DNA of 48,182 nucleotides, taken from contig NZ_JAAOWU010000028.1 of the NCBI RefSeq assembly GCF_013778505.1, positions 1-48,182 on the forward strand, written 5' to 3'. The notes under the pieces are model-generated. The model saw only the letters and a list, made by a program, of their open reading frames with translations. It had not been told where the DNA came from and searched no databases. This DNA is from Pseudomonas sivasensis (GTDB taxonomy: Bacteria; Pseudomonadota; Gammaproteobacteria; Pseudomonadales; Pseudomonadaceae). The position numbers and the translations under genes are program-made. Position 1 is the first letter of the stretch; each line of letters opens with the position of its first letter. Below are positions 14,854 to 23,309 of the stretch, piece by piece.

Positions 14854-16658
14854 GGCAATTGTTGCTCCAGCGGGCCGCCCAGCACTTTGAGGTATTCCAG
14901 CAGCGCCCAGCGTTCCTGCGGCTGCAGGCCACGGCCGATGACGCCTTTGCCACGAGCGCCTGCACGGAATTCGTGGCCGCTGTTGTGGTTGCCGGTAATT
15001 TTGGTATCGAACAGAAAAGCATTCTTGAACGCCGCAGTCTCGAAGCCGAGATGGCGAGGGTCGTAGTCGAAGGTGCCTTTATAGAACGTGGTGCTGCGCT
15101 CGTCCTGGGGCGAGAGCAATTGGTAGATCGTCGGCACCGAACCGTTATGCAGGAATGGCGGGGTGGCCCACACGCCCGCCAGTGGACGGGCCTTGTAGGC
15201 ACGCAGCTCGCGCACGCCAATCGGAAGGCCAAAACCATCCAGGCGCGGGCGTTCGGCCGGTGTGACACCGGCGGCGCGGTAAGCGTGGTCTTCGACGAAG
15301 GCGGTGACGTACGCCAGGCCCTTGGCCACGGACATTTTTTTCAGGTCCAGGGGTTCGGTTGACGTCGGGTGCAATTGGACATTCAGCTTGGACAGCTCCG
15401 CAGGGTCCCATTGCAGGGCGCTGAGGTCATAGCGCTGGTCTGCGATGTTGGTGGCGGTGCCGGGGTCGGTACCGATGTAGTCCACCGGCAGCATTTTCAG
15501 TGTCTGCACAGGGCGGCCACCTTCCTGGCTGACGGTGGGCACGTGGCAGCCGGCGCAGTTCTCGGCGAACAGCGCGCGGCCCTGAGCGGCGAGGGGCTTG
15601 TCGATAGGCCCGAACAATTCTTCGGGCCAGGTGGGCGGTTTGAGGCGTTGCAAGGTTTCTTCGATCAGGTGGAGGTCGCGCACTCGTACGCTGGACGGGT
15701 AACGCGCATCGCCTTGAAGCGGTTGGCCAGCGCCATCGAAAAACGTCAGGGTCGCCCCCACACCGAGCGCTTCGCCGATATTCCGTGCCATCGGTTGCTG
15801 GGCCGAGCCGTTCCATTGCACCCAATCGAAGGTCCAGATATCCCACAGCTGTGGGTAGTCCACAGGTGCGTTGGCGACGCGATAATTTTCCGGGGAGATG
15901 GCATCGCCGAAGCTGGCATTCGCAATGCGGCCAAACGCGTCGGTACGGCCCGGCCCTTCTTCGGTGGGGTAGAGGCCGCGGTGTGTATCGTTCCAGGCGA
16001 CTTTTAGGAACTTGTTCAGCGACTGCTTGAAGTCCTGGCGCAGTTGGCTGTGTTCGGCGTCGTAACGATCACCCAGCACCTGACGGGCGAAGCGTTCGAA
16101 TTTCCATGGGTTGTAATAAGTCGCTGCAAGGCTGGCGACCAAGGCCTGGCCAAAGCTGCCGCCGCGTAGTGTCGGCACGCTTGAAGGCAGCACATGCTGG
16201 GCCGAACCGCCGTCAATCCGCAAGGCCTGACCTTTGAAATGCAGCTCGCCGGTGTGGCAGGCGGCGCAGGTGATGTCCAAGTACTCAACGTTGCTGCCCG
16301 CGTTTTTATGTCGGGCAAAACCTACCGGCAGGTTGCCGGGGTTTTGCGCGGTGGGCACTTGCTTGGGATCCACAAGGAAACCGAAGCGCGCCAGGTACTC
16401 TGGCGTGGCAAAACGTCCCTCGGAGAACGGCAGCTCCAGGGCGGTGAACCAGTCGTAATGCAGGCCTTTTACCTGGGTGCCTTGGGGCGTGAAGTAATAG
16501 GTCTGGCGGTCGGCGGCGCTCCATTGATCCTGATAGTGCACCTGCTCCACGGGCACGTAGTTCGGTAGCTTGGGGTTAACGGTGTAATAGAGCACCACGG
16601 CCAGTGATAGGACCAGAATGGCGAATATCAGGAGTAAAACACGGGAAAAAATGCGCAA
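14850..16658 (-). CDS. Di-haem cytochrome c peroxidase-like protein
   Basis: A 602-residue exported protein with an N-terminal membrane or signal segment (7-25) and two c-type haem sites, CAACH at 131-135 and CAGCH at 368-372. At about 600 residues it is far longer than ordinary di-haem CcpA (about 330) and matches the long branch that includes rubber oxygenase RoxA and the P. aeruginosa oleate dioxygenase/diol synthase pair PA2077-PA2078. WATPPFLHNGSVPTIYQLL near the end is typical of this superfamily. It is first in a two-gene unit with the catalase-like gene. Periplasmic oxidation of an organic substrate or peroxide is inferred; the substrate is unknown. Confidence 0.87.
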   Translation of the reverse strand: MRIFSRVLLLIFAILVLSLAVVLYYTVNPKLPNYVPVEQVHYQDQWSAADRQTYYFTPQGTQVKGLHYDWFTALELPFSEGRFATPEYLARFGFLVDPKQVPTAQNPGNLPVGFARHKNAGSNVEYLDITCAACHTGELHFKGQALRIDGGSAQHVLPSSVPTLRGGSFGQALVASLAATYYNPWKFERFARQVLGDRYDAEHSQLRQDFKQSLNKFLKVAWNDTHRGLYPTEEGPGRTDAFGRIANASFGDAISPENYRVANAPVDYPQLWDIWTFDWVQWNGSAQQPMARNIGEALGVGATLTFFDGAGQPLQGDARYPSSVRVRDLHLIEETLQRLKPPTWPEELFGPIDKPLAAQGRALFAENCAGCHVPTVSQEGGRPVQTLKMLPVDYIGTDPGTATNIADQRYDLSALQWDPAELSKLNVQLHPTSTEPLDLKKMSVAKGLAYVTAFVEDHAYRAAGVTPAERPRLDGFGLPIGVRELRAYKARPLAGVWATPPFLHNGSVPTIYQLLSPQDERSTTFYKGTFDYDPRHLGFETAAFKNAFLFDTKITGNHNSGHEFRAGARGKGVIGRGLQPQERWALLEYLKVLGGPLEQQLP

Positions 16659-16905
16659 GATAACTATCCTTGTCGAGTTGTAGCGTTGTTATGCCACTAC
16701 GCCATAAGTGCGGCAAGTGGCCATGAGCCTTATGAGAGGCGGTCCCGCGATCCGTCGCGGACGCCCATCATGAATGAAAATGCTTTTAAACACGTGAACT
16801 TATCGGAAGTTTCCTGCTCACATGCCGGTAGCCATTGGTCGTGGCCGCCTGATAAGCTCGCGACTTTATTCGAATGCCCTATTGGCGCATGAACAAGGAA
16901 ATAGC

Positions 16906-17637
16906 ATGAAACAGCATCGGTTGGCGGCGGCGGTGGCCCTGGTTAGCCTGGTACTTGCGGGTTGTGATTCGCAGACCAGCGTAGAGCTGAAAACCCCGGC
17001 GCAAAAAGCTTCCTACGGCATCGGCCTGAACATGGGCAAAAGCCTTGCTCAAGAAGGCATGGATGACCTGGATTCCAAAGCAGTAGCCCAGGGCATCGAA
17101 GATGCCGTTGGCAAGAAAGAGCAGAAGCTCAAAGACGACGAACTGGTTGAAGCGTTCGCCGCACTGCAAAAACGTGCTGAAGAACGCATGACCAAAATGA
17201 GCGAAGAGTCGGCAACCGCCGGCAAGAAATTCCTCGAAGACAACGCCAAGAAAGACGGCGTCGTCACCACCGCTTCCGGTCTGCAGTACAAGATCATCAA
17301 GAAAGCTGACGGCGCACAGCCTAAGCCGACTGACGTTGTGACTGTTCACTACACCGGTAAACTCACCAACGGCACCACCTTTGACAGCTCCGTGGATCGC
17401 GGCAGCCCGATTGACCTGCCGGTCAGCGGCGTGATCCCAGGTTGGGTCGAAGGCCTGCAACTGATGCACGTCGGCGAGAAGGTCGAGTTGTACATCCCGT
17501 CCGACCTGGCCTACGGCGCCCAGAGCCCAAGCCCGGCGATTCCAGCCAACTCCGTGCTGGTATTCGACCTGGAACTGCTGGCCATCAAGGACCCAGCCAA
17601 GGCTGAAGCTCCTGACGCACCAGCCGCCAAGAAGTAA
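16906..17637 (+). CDS. FKBP-type peptidyl-prolyl isomerase lipoprotein
   Basis: A 243-residue lipoprotein of the FkpA/Mip type that catalyses proline isomerisation on envelope proteins. The start at 16906 has AAGGAA five bases upstream and gives a lipoprotein signal (LVLAGC, lipid cysteine at residue 19). Residues about 30-125 form the alpha-helical dimerisation region (PAQKASYGIGLNMGKSLAQE). The FKBP domain follows, with VTVHYTGKLTNGTTFDSS, PGWVEGLQLM and IPANSVLVFDLELL. It ends with an Ala/Pro-rich tail. It is transcribed alone, with a strong terminator directly after. Confidence 0.95.
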   Translation: MKQHRLAAAVALVSLVLAGCDSQTSVELKTPAQKASYGIGLNMGKSLAQEGMDDLDSKAVAQGIEDAVGKKEQKLKDDELVEAFAALQKRAEERMTKMSEESATAGKKFLEDNAKKDGVVTTASGLQYKIIKKADGAQPKPTDVVTVHYTGKLTNGTTFDSSVDRGSPIDLPVSGVIPGWVEGLQLMHVGEKVELYIPSDLAYGAQSPSPAIPANSVLVFDLELLAIKDPAKAEAPDAPAAKK

Positions 17638-17652
17638 TAGGCGCCTGAACAC

Positions 17653-17686
17653 ACAACGCCCCGTCTCGACGGGGCGTTGTTGTTTC
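17653..17686 (+). terminator. Rho-independent terminator after FKBP gene
   Basis: ACAACGCCCCGT (17653-17664) pairs perfectly with ACGGGGCGTTGT (17669-17680) around CTCG, followed by TGTTT. It begins 15 bases after the FKBP stop codon. Confidence 0.9.
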
Positions 17687-17948
17687 TGAAGCACTTACAT
17701 TGCGGTTTGGGCAAATCCAAACGAACATCCCTGGCCAGTGGCAGTCTGATATAAGGCTAAGGCACCACTAGCCGCACACAACCGCCAAGTCAATGAAATC
17801 TTGGGTTTTTTTGATGTGCGCAAAAAACGCCCGATCTGACTGAAAGCCTTTTAAACCGTGGCTTTCAGCCAGTAAAACAGGCTCTGTTCACAAGGTTATC
17901 CACAATTTGTGTGGATAACCTTTCTGTTTGATGGAACTGGAGTGACAG
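17687..17948. other. Intergenic stretch with two inverted repeats
   Basis: No gene is seen here. CTGAAAGCC (17840-17848) and GGCTTTCAG (17860-17868) make a nine-pair stem with an 11-base loop. A second, perfect 11-pair stem at 17894-17920 carries two DnaA-box-like sequences and is listed separately. A promoter for the following DUF1232 gene should lie here, but no convincing -35/-10 pair was found. Confidence 0.5.
17894..17920. repeat. Palindrome of two facing DnaA-box sequences
   Basis: GGTTATCCACA (17894-17904) and TGTGGATAACC (17910-17920) are perfect inverted copies five bases apart. Each arm contains TTATCCACA, the consensus DnaA box, so two boxes face each other. The second arm is followed by TTTCTGTTT, so a hairpin terminator is an alternative reading. 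It lies 28 bases before the DUF1232 start codon. Confidence 0.6.
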
Positions 17949-18407
17949 ATGAAACCACCCTTCAATTTCACCCGTTTCCTACCCATGGCTGCACGCTTGC
18001 TGGGCCGTGGGCGCCTGCCGACTCTGCTGTTCGCGGTGGCCGCCAAGGGGTCAAGCCAGGGCAATCGCCTGGGCAAGCTCAAGGATGATTTCAAACTGCT
18101 CCAGGCCCTGTGCCTCGCGTACTGGCGGGGAGAGTATCGGGCGATCAGCCCCAAGGCGCTGATCTCGGTGGTAGCGGGGCTGATGTATTTCCTCAGCCCG
18201 ATTGATGCGATTCCGGACTTTATCCCGATGTTCGGCATGCTCGATGACATCGCCGTACTTGCGTGGGTCATGAAGACCCTAGAGGGCGAACTGAGCGCTT
18301 TTCGCGCCTGGCGTGACGCGCAGCGCCCGGAAAAGCTCGCGGTGGTTGAGCGTTTGCCTGCGACCCCGGCCTTGCTGGCCAAGGAAAACCCGCAAAAAAA
18401 CGGATGA
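17949..18407 (+). CDS. DUF1232 (YkvA-like) small membrane protein
   Basis: A 152-residue protein with the DUF1232 signature: a hydrophobic segment followed by YFLSPIDAIPDFIPMFGMLDDIAVLAWVMKTLEGEL, starting near residue 76. The family is widespread in bacteria but its biochemical role is not established. CTGGAG lies ten bases upstream of the ATG. The region just upstream holds the paired DnaA-box palindrome. Confidence 0.88.
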   Translation: MKPPFNFTRFLPMAARLLGRGRLPTLLFAVAAKGSSQGNRLGKLKDDFKLLQALCLAYWRGEYRAISPKALISVVAGLMYFLSPIDAIPDFIPMFGMLDDIAVLAWVMKTLEGELSAFRAWRDAQRPEKLAVVERLPATPALLAKENPQKNG

Positions 18408-18437
18408 GGCAGCTATCCCCTGCGACCTTTGTGGCTG

Positions 18438-18476
18438 TTAGGATTACACTCCTAAGGAAAGAGCTTACTCAGTAAG
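18438..18476. promoter_or_regulatory. Two dyads upstream of the XRE gene, possible operators
   Basis: TTAGGA (18438-18443) and TCCTAA (18450-18455) form one dyad, and CTTACT-C-AGTAAG (18464-18476) a second, centred 23 to 24 bases away. Both lie within 65 bases before the XRE start codon, where an autoregulatory helix-turn-helix protein would bind. Binding is inferred from placement only. Confidence 0.4.
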
Positions 18477-18499
18477 TGCAGTTATCCTACGGGGCAGTC

Positions 18500-18838
18500 A
18501 TGGATATTCAGATAATTTCACGCAATGGCGAACCCGAGTACGCGGTGTTGCCATGGGATCAGTACCAGGCGCTGCTAAAAGCTGCCGGTCAGCAACAGCC
18601 TTCACCGCCTCATTCTCCTACTGTCCAAGCCGCACCTGACCAGGACTTGCGCCCGCTCGCAGACCTGCGCGGTTTGCGTGAAACCAAGGGCCTGGCGATT
18701 GAAGTGCTGGCTCGCACCGTGGGCATCAGCCCGTCGTATCTCGGATTGATCGAAAGTGGTGAACGTCAGCCGGATGCCGCGATACGACGCAGCCTGGCCT
18801 GGGAATTAGGCGTTGCAGGTTGGAGGGATGAATCTTGA
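18500..18838 (+). CDS. XRE-family helix-turn-helix regulator
   Basis: A 112-residue DNA-binding protein. The start at 18500 has GGGG about five bases upstream. The N terminus (IISRNGEPEYAVLPWDQYQA) resembles the first strands of Phd/YefM-type antitoxins, and the C-terminal half is a Cro/CI-type helix-turn-helix (LRETKGLAIEVLARTVGISP, then SYLGLIESGERQPD). The stop codon overlaps the TTG start of the next gene (TTGA), so the two proteins are made together. Two dyads just upstream could be its operators. The arrangement recalls a toxin-antitoxin or regulator-partner pair, but neither protein has a recognised toxin motif. Confidence 0.85.
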   Translation: MDIQIISRNGEPEYAVLPWDQYQALLKAAGQQQPSPPHSPTVQAAPDQDLRPLADLRGLRETKGLAIEVLARTVGISPSYLGLIESGERQPDAAIRRSLAWELGVAGWRDES

Positions 18839-19206
18839 GCCTACGTATCAGCCGTCAGCATTGGGATGGGTTACTTAACGAACTGGACCAGGCGCGCCGC
18901 CAGCGCCATCTGTTGACTTACCGCGCGCTGCTGGAGCGCCTGCAGTTTCCGACGCCGGCGATGCAAACCCTGGCCGCTGCTCTGGAGCACCTAGCGGCAC
19001 TGGACGCCAAGGCTGAGCAACCGTTGCGCAGCTCCCTGGTGATCAGCCAGGGCGCCAGCCGCCTTCCGCGTACCGGCTTCTTTGAATGCGTGGAGCGCCT
19101 CGGGCGCTTCAGCGGACCCTCCGATGGCGTGGCCGCGGCGTCCTGGCATGCCTCCGAAGTGGTGCGGGTGTTCGAATACGAGTATCCGGAGTCGGCCGAG
19201 GCCTAA
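18835..19206 (+). CDS. Conserved protein of unknown function coupled to XRE gene
   Basis: A 123-residue soluble protein beginning with TTG at 18835 inside the stop codon of the XRE gene; GGAGGG eight bases upstream supports this start. The first part is a helical segment (ISRQHWDGLLNELDQARRQR) resembling a Gln/Arg-rich coiled coil, followed by SSLVISQGASRLPRTGFFEC and an aromatic end. No catalytic motif is recognised. Similar proteins in pseudomonads carry a ribose-phosphate pyrophosphokinase label in some annotations, which the sequence does not support: it has neither the length nor the PRPP motif. The stop overlaps the convergent EAL gene by four bases. Confidence 0.72.
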   Translation: MSLRISRQHWDGLLNELDQARRQRHLLTYRALLERLQFPTPAMQTLAAALEHLAALDAKAEQPLRSSLVISQGASRLPRTGFFECVERLGRFSGPSDGVAAASWHASEVVRVFEYEYPESAEA

Positions 19207-20972
19207 AGCGTCTGGGGCAACATGTCCATGCTGTCGATCACATGGATGCTGTAACCAGCCACATCCTTGGCATGGTGCTTGGCCTGCGACGCCAATTCCG
19301 CCAACTGGCTGGCATCGAGTTGTCCACAGGCCTGTGGATACAAATGCACCACTCCAATCGACAACGACAGCAGCGCAAATTCCTGGCGCACGCCCTGACG
19401 GTTCAGTGCCACAAAGCAACCAGCGTCGAGATGCTCGGCGCGGTAGAAACGCCGGCATTGGGTATGGAAGTCATCCAGCAACTGGTTGAGCCGCTTTCGC
19501 CATTCCTGAGGCCCCAGCACCAGCAAAAAATCATCGCCGCCGATATGCCCGACGAAGTCGCGGCTGGGGTCGACCCGGTCGTTCAAGCACTGCGCCAGGC
19601 ACAGCAACACCTCATCCCCACGCCCGTAGCCGTAGATGTCATTGAACGGTTTGAAGCTGTCGATATCCACGTAGCAGATCACTGACTCGCGTTGTTGCTG
19701 CAACAGCCGTGTCAGGCACTGCTGGATCGGTACATTGCCTGGCAGCAGCGTCAGCGGGTTGGCGTAGCGGGCCTGTTGGATTTTCAACTCGGTGATCAGC
19801 TTAAGCACATCGATCACTCGACCCAGGCCCAGGTAATCGCCATTGAGCGTGATGATGAAGTCTTCCTCGATACGTTGCCTTGCGCGGCTGGTCAGCAAGC
19901 GGCTGACCTGCTGCAGTGACTGGCTCAGCTCCACCGCCAGAAAGTCAGCGCTCATCAAGCGGCTGATGGGTTTGCGAGCGAACAGGTCAGTGGCAAACGG
20001 CTTGAGCAGCGCGTCGGACAGCGAATGCCGATGGACGATGCCAACGGGGTGCCCACGCTCATCCAGCACCGCCAGGGAGTTGAGGTTGGCCTGGCGGCGG
20101 AATGCTTCCAGCACCTTGGCCGTGGCGGTGCCTTGATCCACTGCCGGTTGCTCATTGAGCAGGGCGCTGAGGTCGCTGCCTTCGTCGTTGAGCGTCACCG
20201 TGGTCTGGTCCGGCTTGGGCAACATCAGCCGTGCTTCTTGTGGCGGTTGTTCCTGTGGACGGCAGAGCAGGTAACCCTGCACCAGATCGACGCCCATCTC
20301 AGTCAACACCGCCAGCTCTTCCGGCAATTCAATACCTTCGGCGATGACCTGGGCACGGGAGGCCCTGGCGATTTGCAGGATCGAACCGACAAACTCGCGC
20401 TTGAGTGCATCCTGATGAATGCCGTCGATGAAGTGCCGGTCGATTTTCACGTAGTCCGGACGTAACTCCGACCATAAGCGCAGGCTGGAATAGCCGGCAC
20501 CCAGATCATCCAAGGCAATTGAAAAGCCCATGTTGCGGTAATGGTGCAGGGCGGTTTGCAACAGGTCGAAATCGTCGGTGGGGGTTTGCTCGGTGAGTTC
20601 GATCACCACTTGGCTCGGCGGAATGCCGAAGTCGCGCAGCAGTTGCAGGGTGCGTCCCGGTTGGTGCGCCGTTTCCATCAAGGATTCCGGCGAGATATTC
20701 AGGAACAGCTTGCCTGGAAGCTTTTGATCGCTGAAGCGTCGGCACGCGCTTTCGCGGCATGCCATTTCCAATTCGCTGAGGCGCCCGGTTTGCCTGGCCA
20801 CCGAGAAAAGCGCAACGGGGGAGTGCAGAGGGCTGTTGGACGGGCCACGACTAAGGGCTTCGTAGCCGAGGATGCGCCGTTCGGACAGGCAGATGATCGG
20901 TTGGAACAGGCTGTGCAAACTGCGTTGAGCCAGGATAGAGCCCAATGCATTCAGCTGTTCGGTCATGGTCAT
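19203..20972 (-). CDS. EAL-CBS-GGDEF cyclic-di-GMP signalling protein
   Basis: A 589-residue cytoplasmic protein in the unusual order EAL, CBS pair, GGDEF. The EAL part (about 10-245) retains catalytic motifs: YEALSRG, NISPES, IELTEQ, ALDDLGAGYSS, DYVKIDRHFI, IAEGIE and QGYLLCRP. Two CBS repeats (about 275-395), likely nucleotide sensors, follow. The C-terminal domain has GGDDF in place of GGDEF and no RxxD inhibitory site, so cyclase activity is doubtful. Net phosphodiesterase activity is inferred. The organisation and position next to prc recall PA3258 of P. aeruginosa. ATG at 20972 or 20966 are both possible starts. Confidence 0.9.
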   Translation of the reverse strand: MTMTEQLNALGSILAQRSLHSLFQPIICLSERRILGYEALSRGPSNSPLHSPVALFSVARQTGRLSELEMACRESACRRFSDQKLPGKLFLNISPESLMETAHQPGRTLQLLRDFGIPPSQVVIELTEQTPTDDFDLLQTALHHYRNMGFSIALDDLGAGYSSLRLWSELRPDYVKIDRHFIDGIHQDALKREFVGSILQIARASRAQVIAEGIELPEELAVLTEMGVDLVQGYLLCRPQEQPPQEARLMLPKPDQTTVTLNDEGSDLSALLNEQPAVDQGTATAKVLEAFRRQANLNSLAVLDERGHPVGIVHRHSLSDALLKPFATDLFARKPISRLMSADFLAVELSQSLQQVSRLLTSRARQRIEEDFIITLNGDYLGLGRVIDVLKLITELKIQQARYANPLTLLPGNVPIQQCLTRLLQQQRESVICYVDIDSFKPFNDIYGYGRGDEVLLCLAQCLNDRVDPSRDFVGHIGGDDFLLVLGPQEWRKRLNQLLDDFHTQCRRFYRAEHLDAGCFVALNRQGVRQEFALLSLSIGVVHLYPQACGQLDASQLAELASQAKHHAKDVAGYSIHVIDSMDMLPQTL

Positions 20973-20986
20973 GGTGATCTCGATCG

Positions 20987-21022
20987 AAAAAAAAGGACCG
21001 CAGGCGATGAGCCTGCGGTCCT
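20987..21022 (-). terminator. Rho-independent terminator after prc
   Basis: AGGACCGCAGGC (20994-21005) and GCCTGCGGTCCT (21011-21022) form a perfect 12-pair stem with a five-base loop. Read on the minus strand it is followed by eight T residues. It separates prc from the EAL gene. Confidence 0.93.
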
Positions 21023-21090
21023 TCATTTCACGACAGAATGATGTCTATATGATGACACTCTGGGGAGCGATCACGTTAAATCGCCATCAT

Positions 21091-23172
21091 TTACTGCTTG
21101 GCTACCTGCTTGGTGATTTTCAGGTAGTCCAGCAGTATCCGGCCTGTCTCGGCCAGGTATGCATCGTCTTCCGGCTTGGTTTTATCCGCTTCGGTCGGCA
21201 GCGCGTCTTCGTCTTCTTTCTTCAGCTCCTTGAGTGGTTCTTCGCCCTTGGCCTTGCGGCGGACGTTCTCCAGCACAAGCTGCTTGTTTTCGATATCGCT
21301 GTGCTGCGCGCGACGGTCCACCTCATTGAGGCTGACGGTTTTTTCTTCCATCAACTTCTTGGCCAGGGCCAGCTTGTCGCGGATGAACACAAACTCGGCA
21401 TCCATGGCGGAGCGGGTATCGTGGTCAGCTTTCAACTGTGCCAGGAACGGCTTGAATGGATCCGTAGCAGGCTTGATCGCCGGCCGGATGGTGTCCCACG
21501 GCATGGCTTCCGGCAGAGCGCTTTCGCCGATTTCCTTGGTGTCGATGATCGACGGGAAATCGATGTCCGGCAGCACGCCCTGATGCTGGGTGCTCTGCCC
21601 GGAAACCCGGTAGAACTTGGCCAACGTCAGCTTGAGCTCGCCATGGTTCAGCGGCTGGATCGTCTGCACGGTGCCTTTGCCGAAGGTCTGGCCGCCGATG
21701 ATCAACGCGCGGTGATAGTCCTGCATGGCGCCGGCGAAAATTTCCGAGGCCGAGGCGGAGAGGCGGTTGACCAGCAGCGCCATCGGGCCTTTGTAGAAGG
21801 CGCCCGGGTTCTCGTCTTCAAGCACGTCCACGCGGCCGTCAGCGTTGCGCACCAACACGGTCGGACCTTTGTCGATAAACAGGCTGGTCAGCTCGGTGGC
21901 TTCCTGCAGGGAGCCGCCGCCGTTGTTGCGCAGGTCGATGACCACGCCGTCGACTTTTTCCTTCTGCAGTTCAGTCAGGATCTTCTTCACGTCGCGAGTG
22001 GTGGACTTGTAGTCCGGGTCGCCAGCGCGGAAGGCCTTGAAGTCCAGGTAGAAGGCCGGGATTTCAATCACGCCCAGTTTGTAGTCCTTGCCATCCTGCT
22101 TGAGGTTGAGGACTTTCTTCTGCACCGCCTGGTCTTCGAGCTTCACCGCTTCACGGGTGATGGACACGATCTTGCTGGTCTGGTCGTTTGGCGCATTGGT
22201 GTGCGGAATCACTTCCAGGCGCACCACGCTGCCTTTCGGCCCACGGATCAGCTTGACCACTTCGTCCAGGCGCCAGCCGACCACATCGACCATCTCTTTG
22301 TCGGCCTGGGCCACACCGATGATCTTGTCCGCCGGAGCGACCTGCTTGGTCTTGTCTGCCGGACCGGCCGGCACCAGACGCACGATCTTCACTTGGTCAT
22401 TGTCGCTTTGCAGGACGGCACCAATGCCTTCCAACGACAGACTCATATTGATATCGAAATTTTCCGCGTTATCTGGCGACAGATAATTGGTGTGCGGGTC
22501 GTAGGACATCGCGAAGGTGTTGATGTAGGCCTGGAAGATATCTTCTGCACGGGTCTGGTCCAGACGCGCCAACTGATTCTTGTAGCGCTTGGTCAACAGC
22601 TCCTGAATGGCCTTGGGCTCTTTGCCGGCGATCTTCAGGCGCAGCACTTCGTCCTTGACGCGTTTGCGCCACAGGTCATCGAGGGCGGCGGTGCTGGTCA
22701 GCCAAGGGGCGTCCTTGCGATCCACCAGAAGGGTTTCCTTCTGGGTGAAGTCGAGCTTGTCGACGCCTTTGTTCAGCTCAGCCAAGGCGAAATCCAGACG
22801 CGCTTTGACGCGGTCCAGGTAGCGCTTGTAGATGGTGAAGCCGGGCTGCAGGTCGCCGCTCTTGAGGAAATCGTCGAACTGGCTCTTCCACTTGTCGAAC
22901 TCAGCGATATCGCTGGCCAGGAAGTAGCTGCGCGACGGATCCAGCAGCTTGAGGTAGCTGTCGTAGATGATCACCGAGCGAGCGTCGTCCAGCGGCGGCT
23001 TGCTGTAGTGATGGCGCTTGAGCAACTCGACCACGTTAAGGCTGGCAATCACCTCATCGCGATCCGGTTGAAGGTTGTCCCAGCTGTTGGCTGCGAACGT
23101 ATTGGTCGACATCGACGCGAAGCCGAGACCAATGAAAAGAGCGAGGGCGGTGCTGGGGAACAGATGCTTCAT
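21091..23172 (-). CDS. prc: Carboxy-terminal processing (tail-specific) protease Prc/AlgO
   Basis: A 693-residue periplasmic serine protease. The chosen start (MKHLFPSTALALFIGLGFAS) gives a signal peptide cleaved near TFA-ANSWDN; an ATG at 23205 would add 11 residues. A PDZ domain lies at roughly 235-320. The protease domain has VIDLRNNGGGSLQEATELTS, the nucleophile in SASASE (middle serine by comparison with E. coli Prc) and the general base lysine in TFGKGTVQT. A DUF3340-like C terminus follows. Prc trims proteins with nonpolar C-terminal tails, including peptidoglycan hydrolases. In P. aeruginosa it degrades truncated MucA and so promotes alginate production (AlgO). Confidence 0.96.
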   Translation of the reverse strand: MKHLFPSTALALFIGLGFASMSTNTFAANSWDNLQPDRDEVIASLNVVELLKRHHYSKPPLDDARSVIIYDSYLKLLDPSRSYFLASDIAEFDKWKSQFDDFLKSGDLQPGFTIYKRYLDRVKARLDFALAELNKGVDKLDFTQKETLLVDRKDAPWLTSTAALDDLWRKRVKDEVLRLKIAGKEPKAIQELLTKRYKNQLARLDQTRAEDIFQAYINTFAMSYDPHTNYLSPDNAENFDINMSLSLEGIGAVLQSDNDQVKIVRLVPAGPADKTKQVAPADKIIGVAQADKEMVDVVGWRLDEVVKLIRGPKGSVVRLEVIPHTNAPNDQTSKIVSITREAVKLEDQAVQKKVLNLKQDGKDYKLGVIEIPAFYLDFKAFRAGDPDYKSTTRDVKKILTELQKEKVDGVVIDLRNNGGGSLQEATELTSLFIDKGPTVLVRNADGRVDVLEDENPGAFYKGPMALLVNRLSASASEIFAGAMQDYHRALIIGGQTFGKGTVQTIQPLNHGELKLTLAKFYRVSGQSTQHQGVLPDIDFPSIIDTKEIGESALPEAMPWDTIRPAIKPATDPFKPFLAQLKADHDTRSAMDAEFVFIRDKLALAKKLMEEKTVSLNEVDRRAQHSDIENKQLVLENVRRKAKGEEPLKELKKEDEDALPTEADKTKPEDDAYLAETGRILLDYLKITKQVAKQ

Positions 23173-23309
23173 GCTGATTCGACGCGGGGGCAATTGATAA
23201 CGCATATTAGGCCGTCTTTGAAGTTGCCGGTTCCATAGGGGCCGGTCGCATAATGCAAAAAGCCCGCGCTACTGCTACGGGCTCAGTCCAGACTCACTAT
23301 GGAGGCACT

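Noticed and set aside
18835..19206. Ribose-phosphate pyrophosphokinase label for the small XRE-linked protein
   Set aside because: At 123 residues it is less than half the required length and lacks the PRPP-binding motif.
20965..23238. A 757-codon plus-strand frame opposite prc
   Set aside because: It is a high-GC antisense shadow of prc: its sequence is rich in His, Gln, Val and Gly with no domain, while the opposite strand encodes an unmistakable Prc protease.
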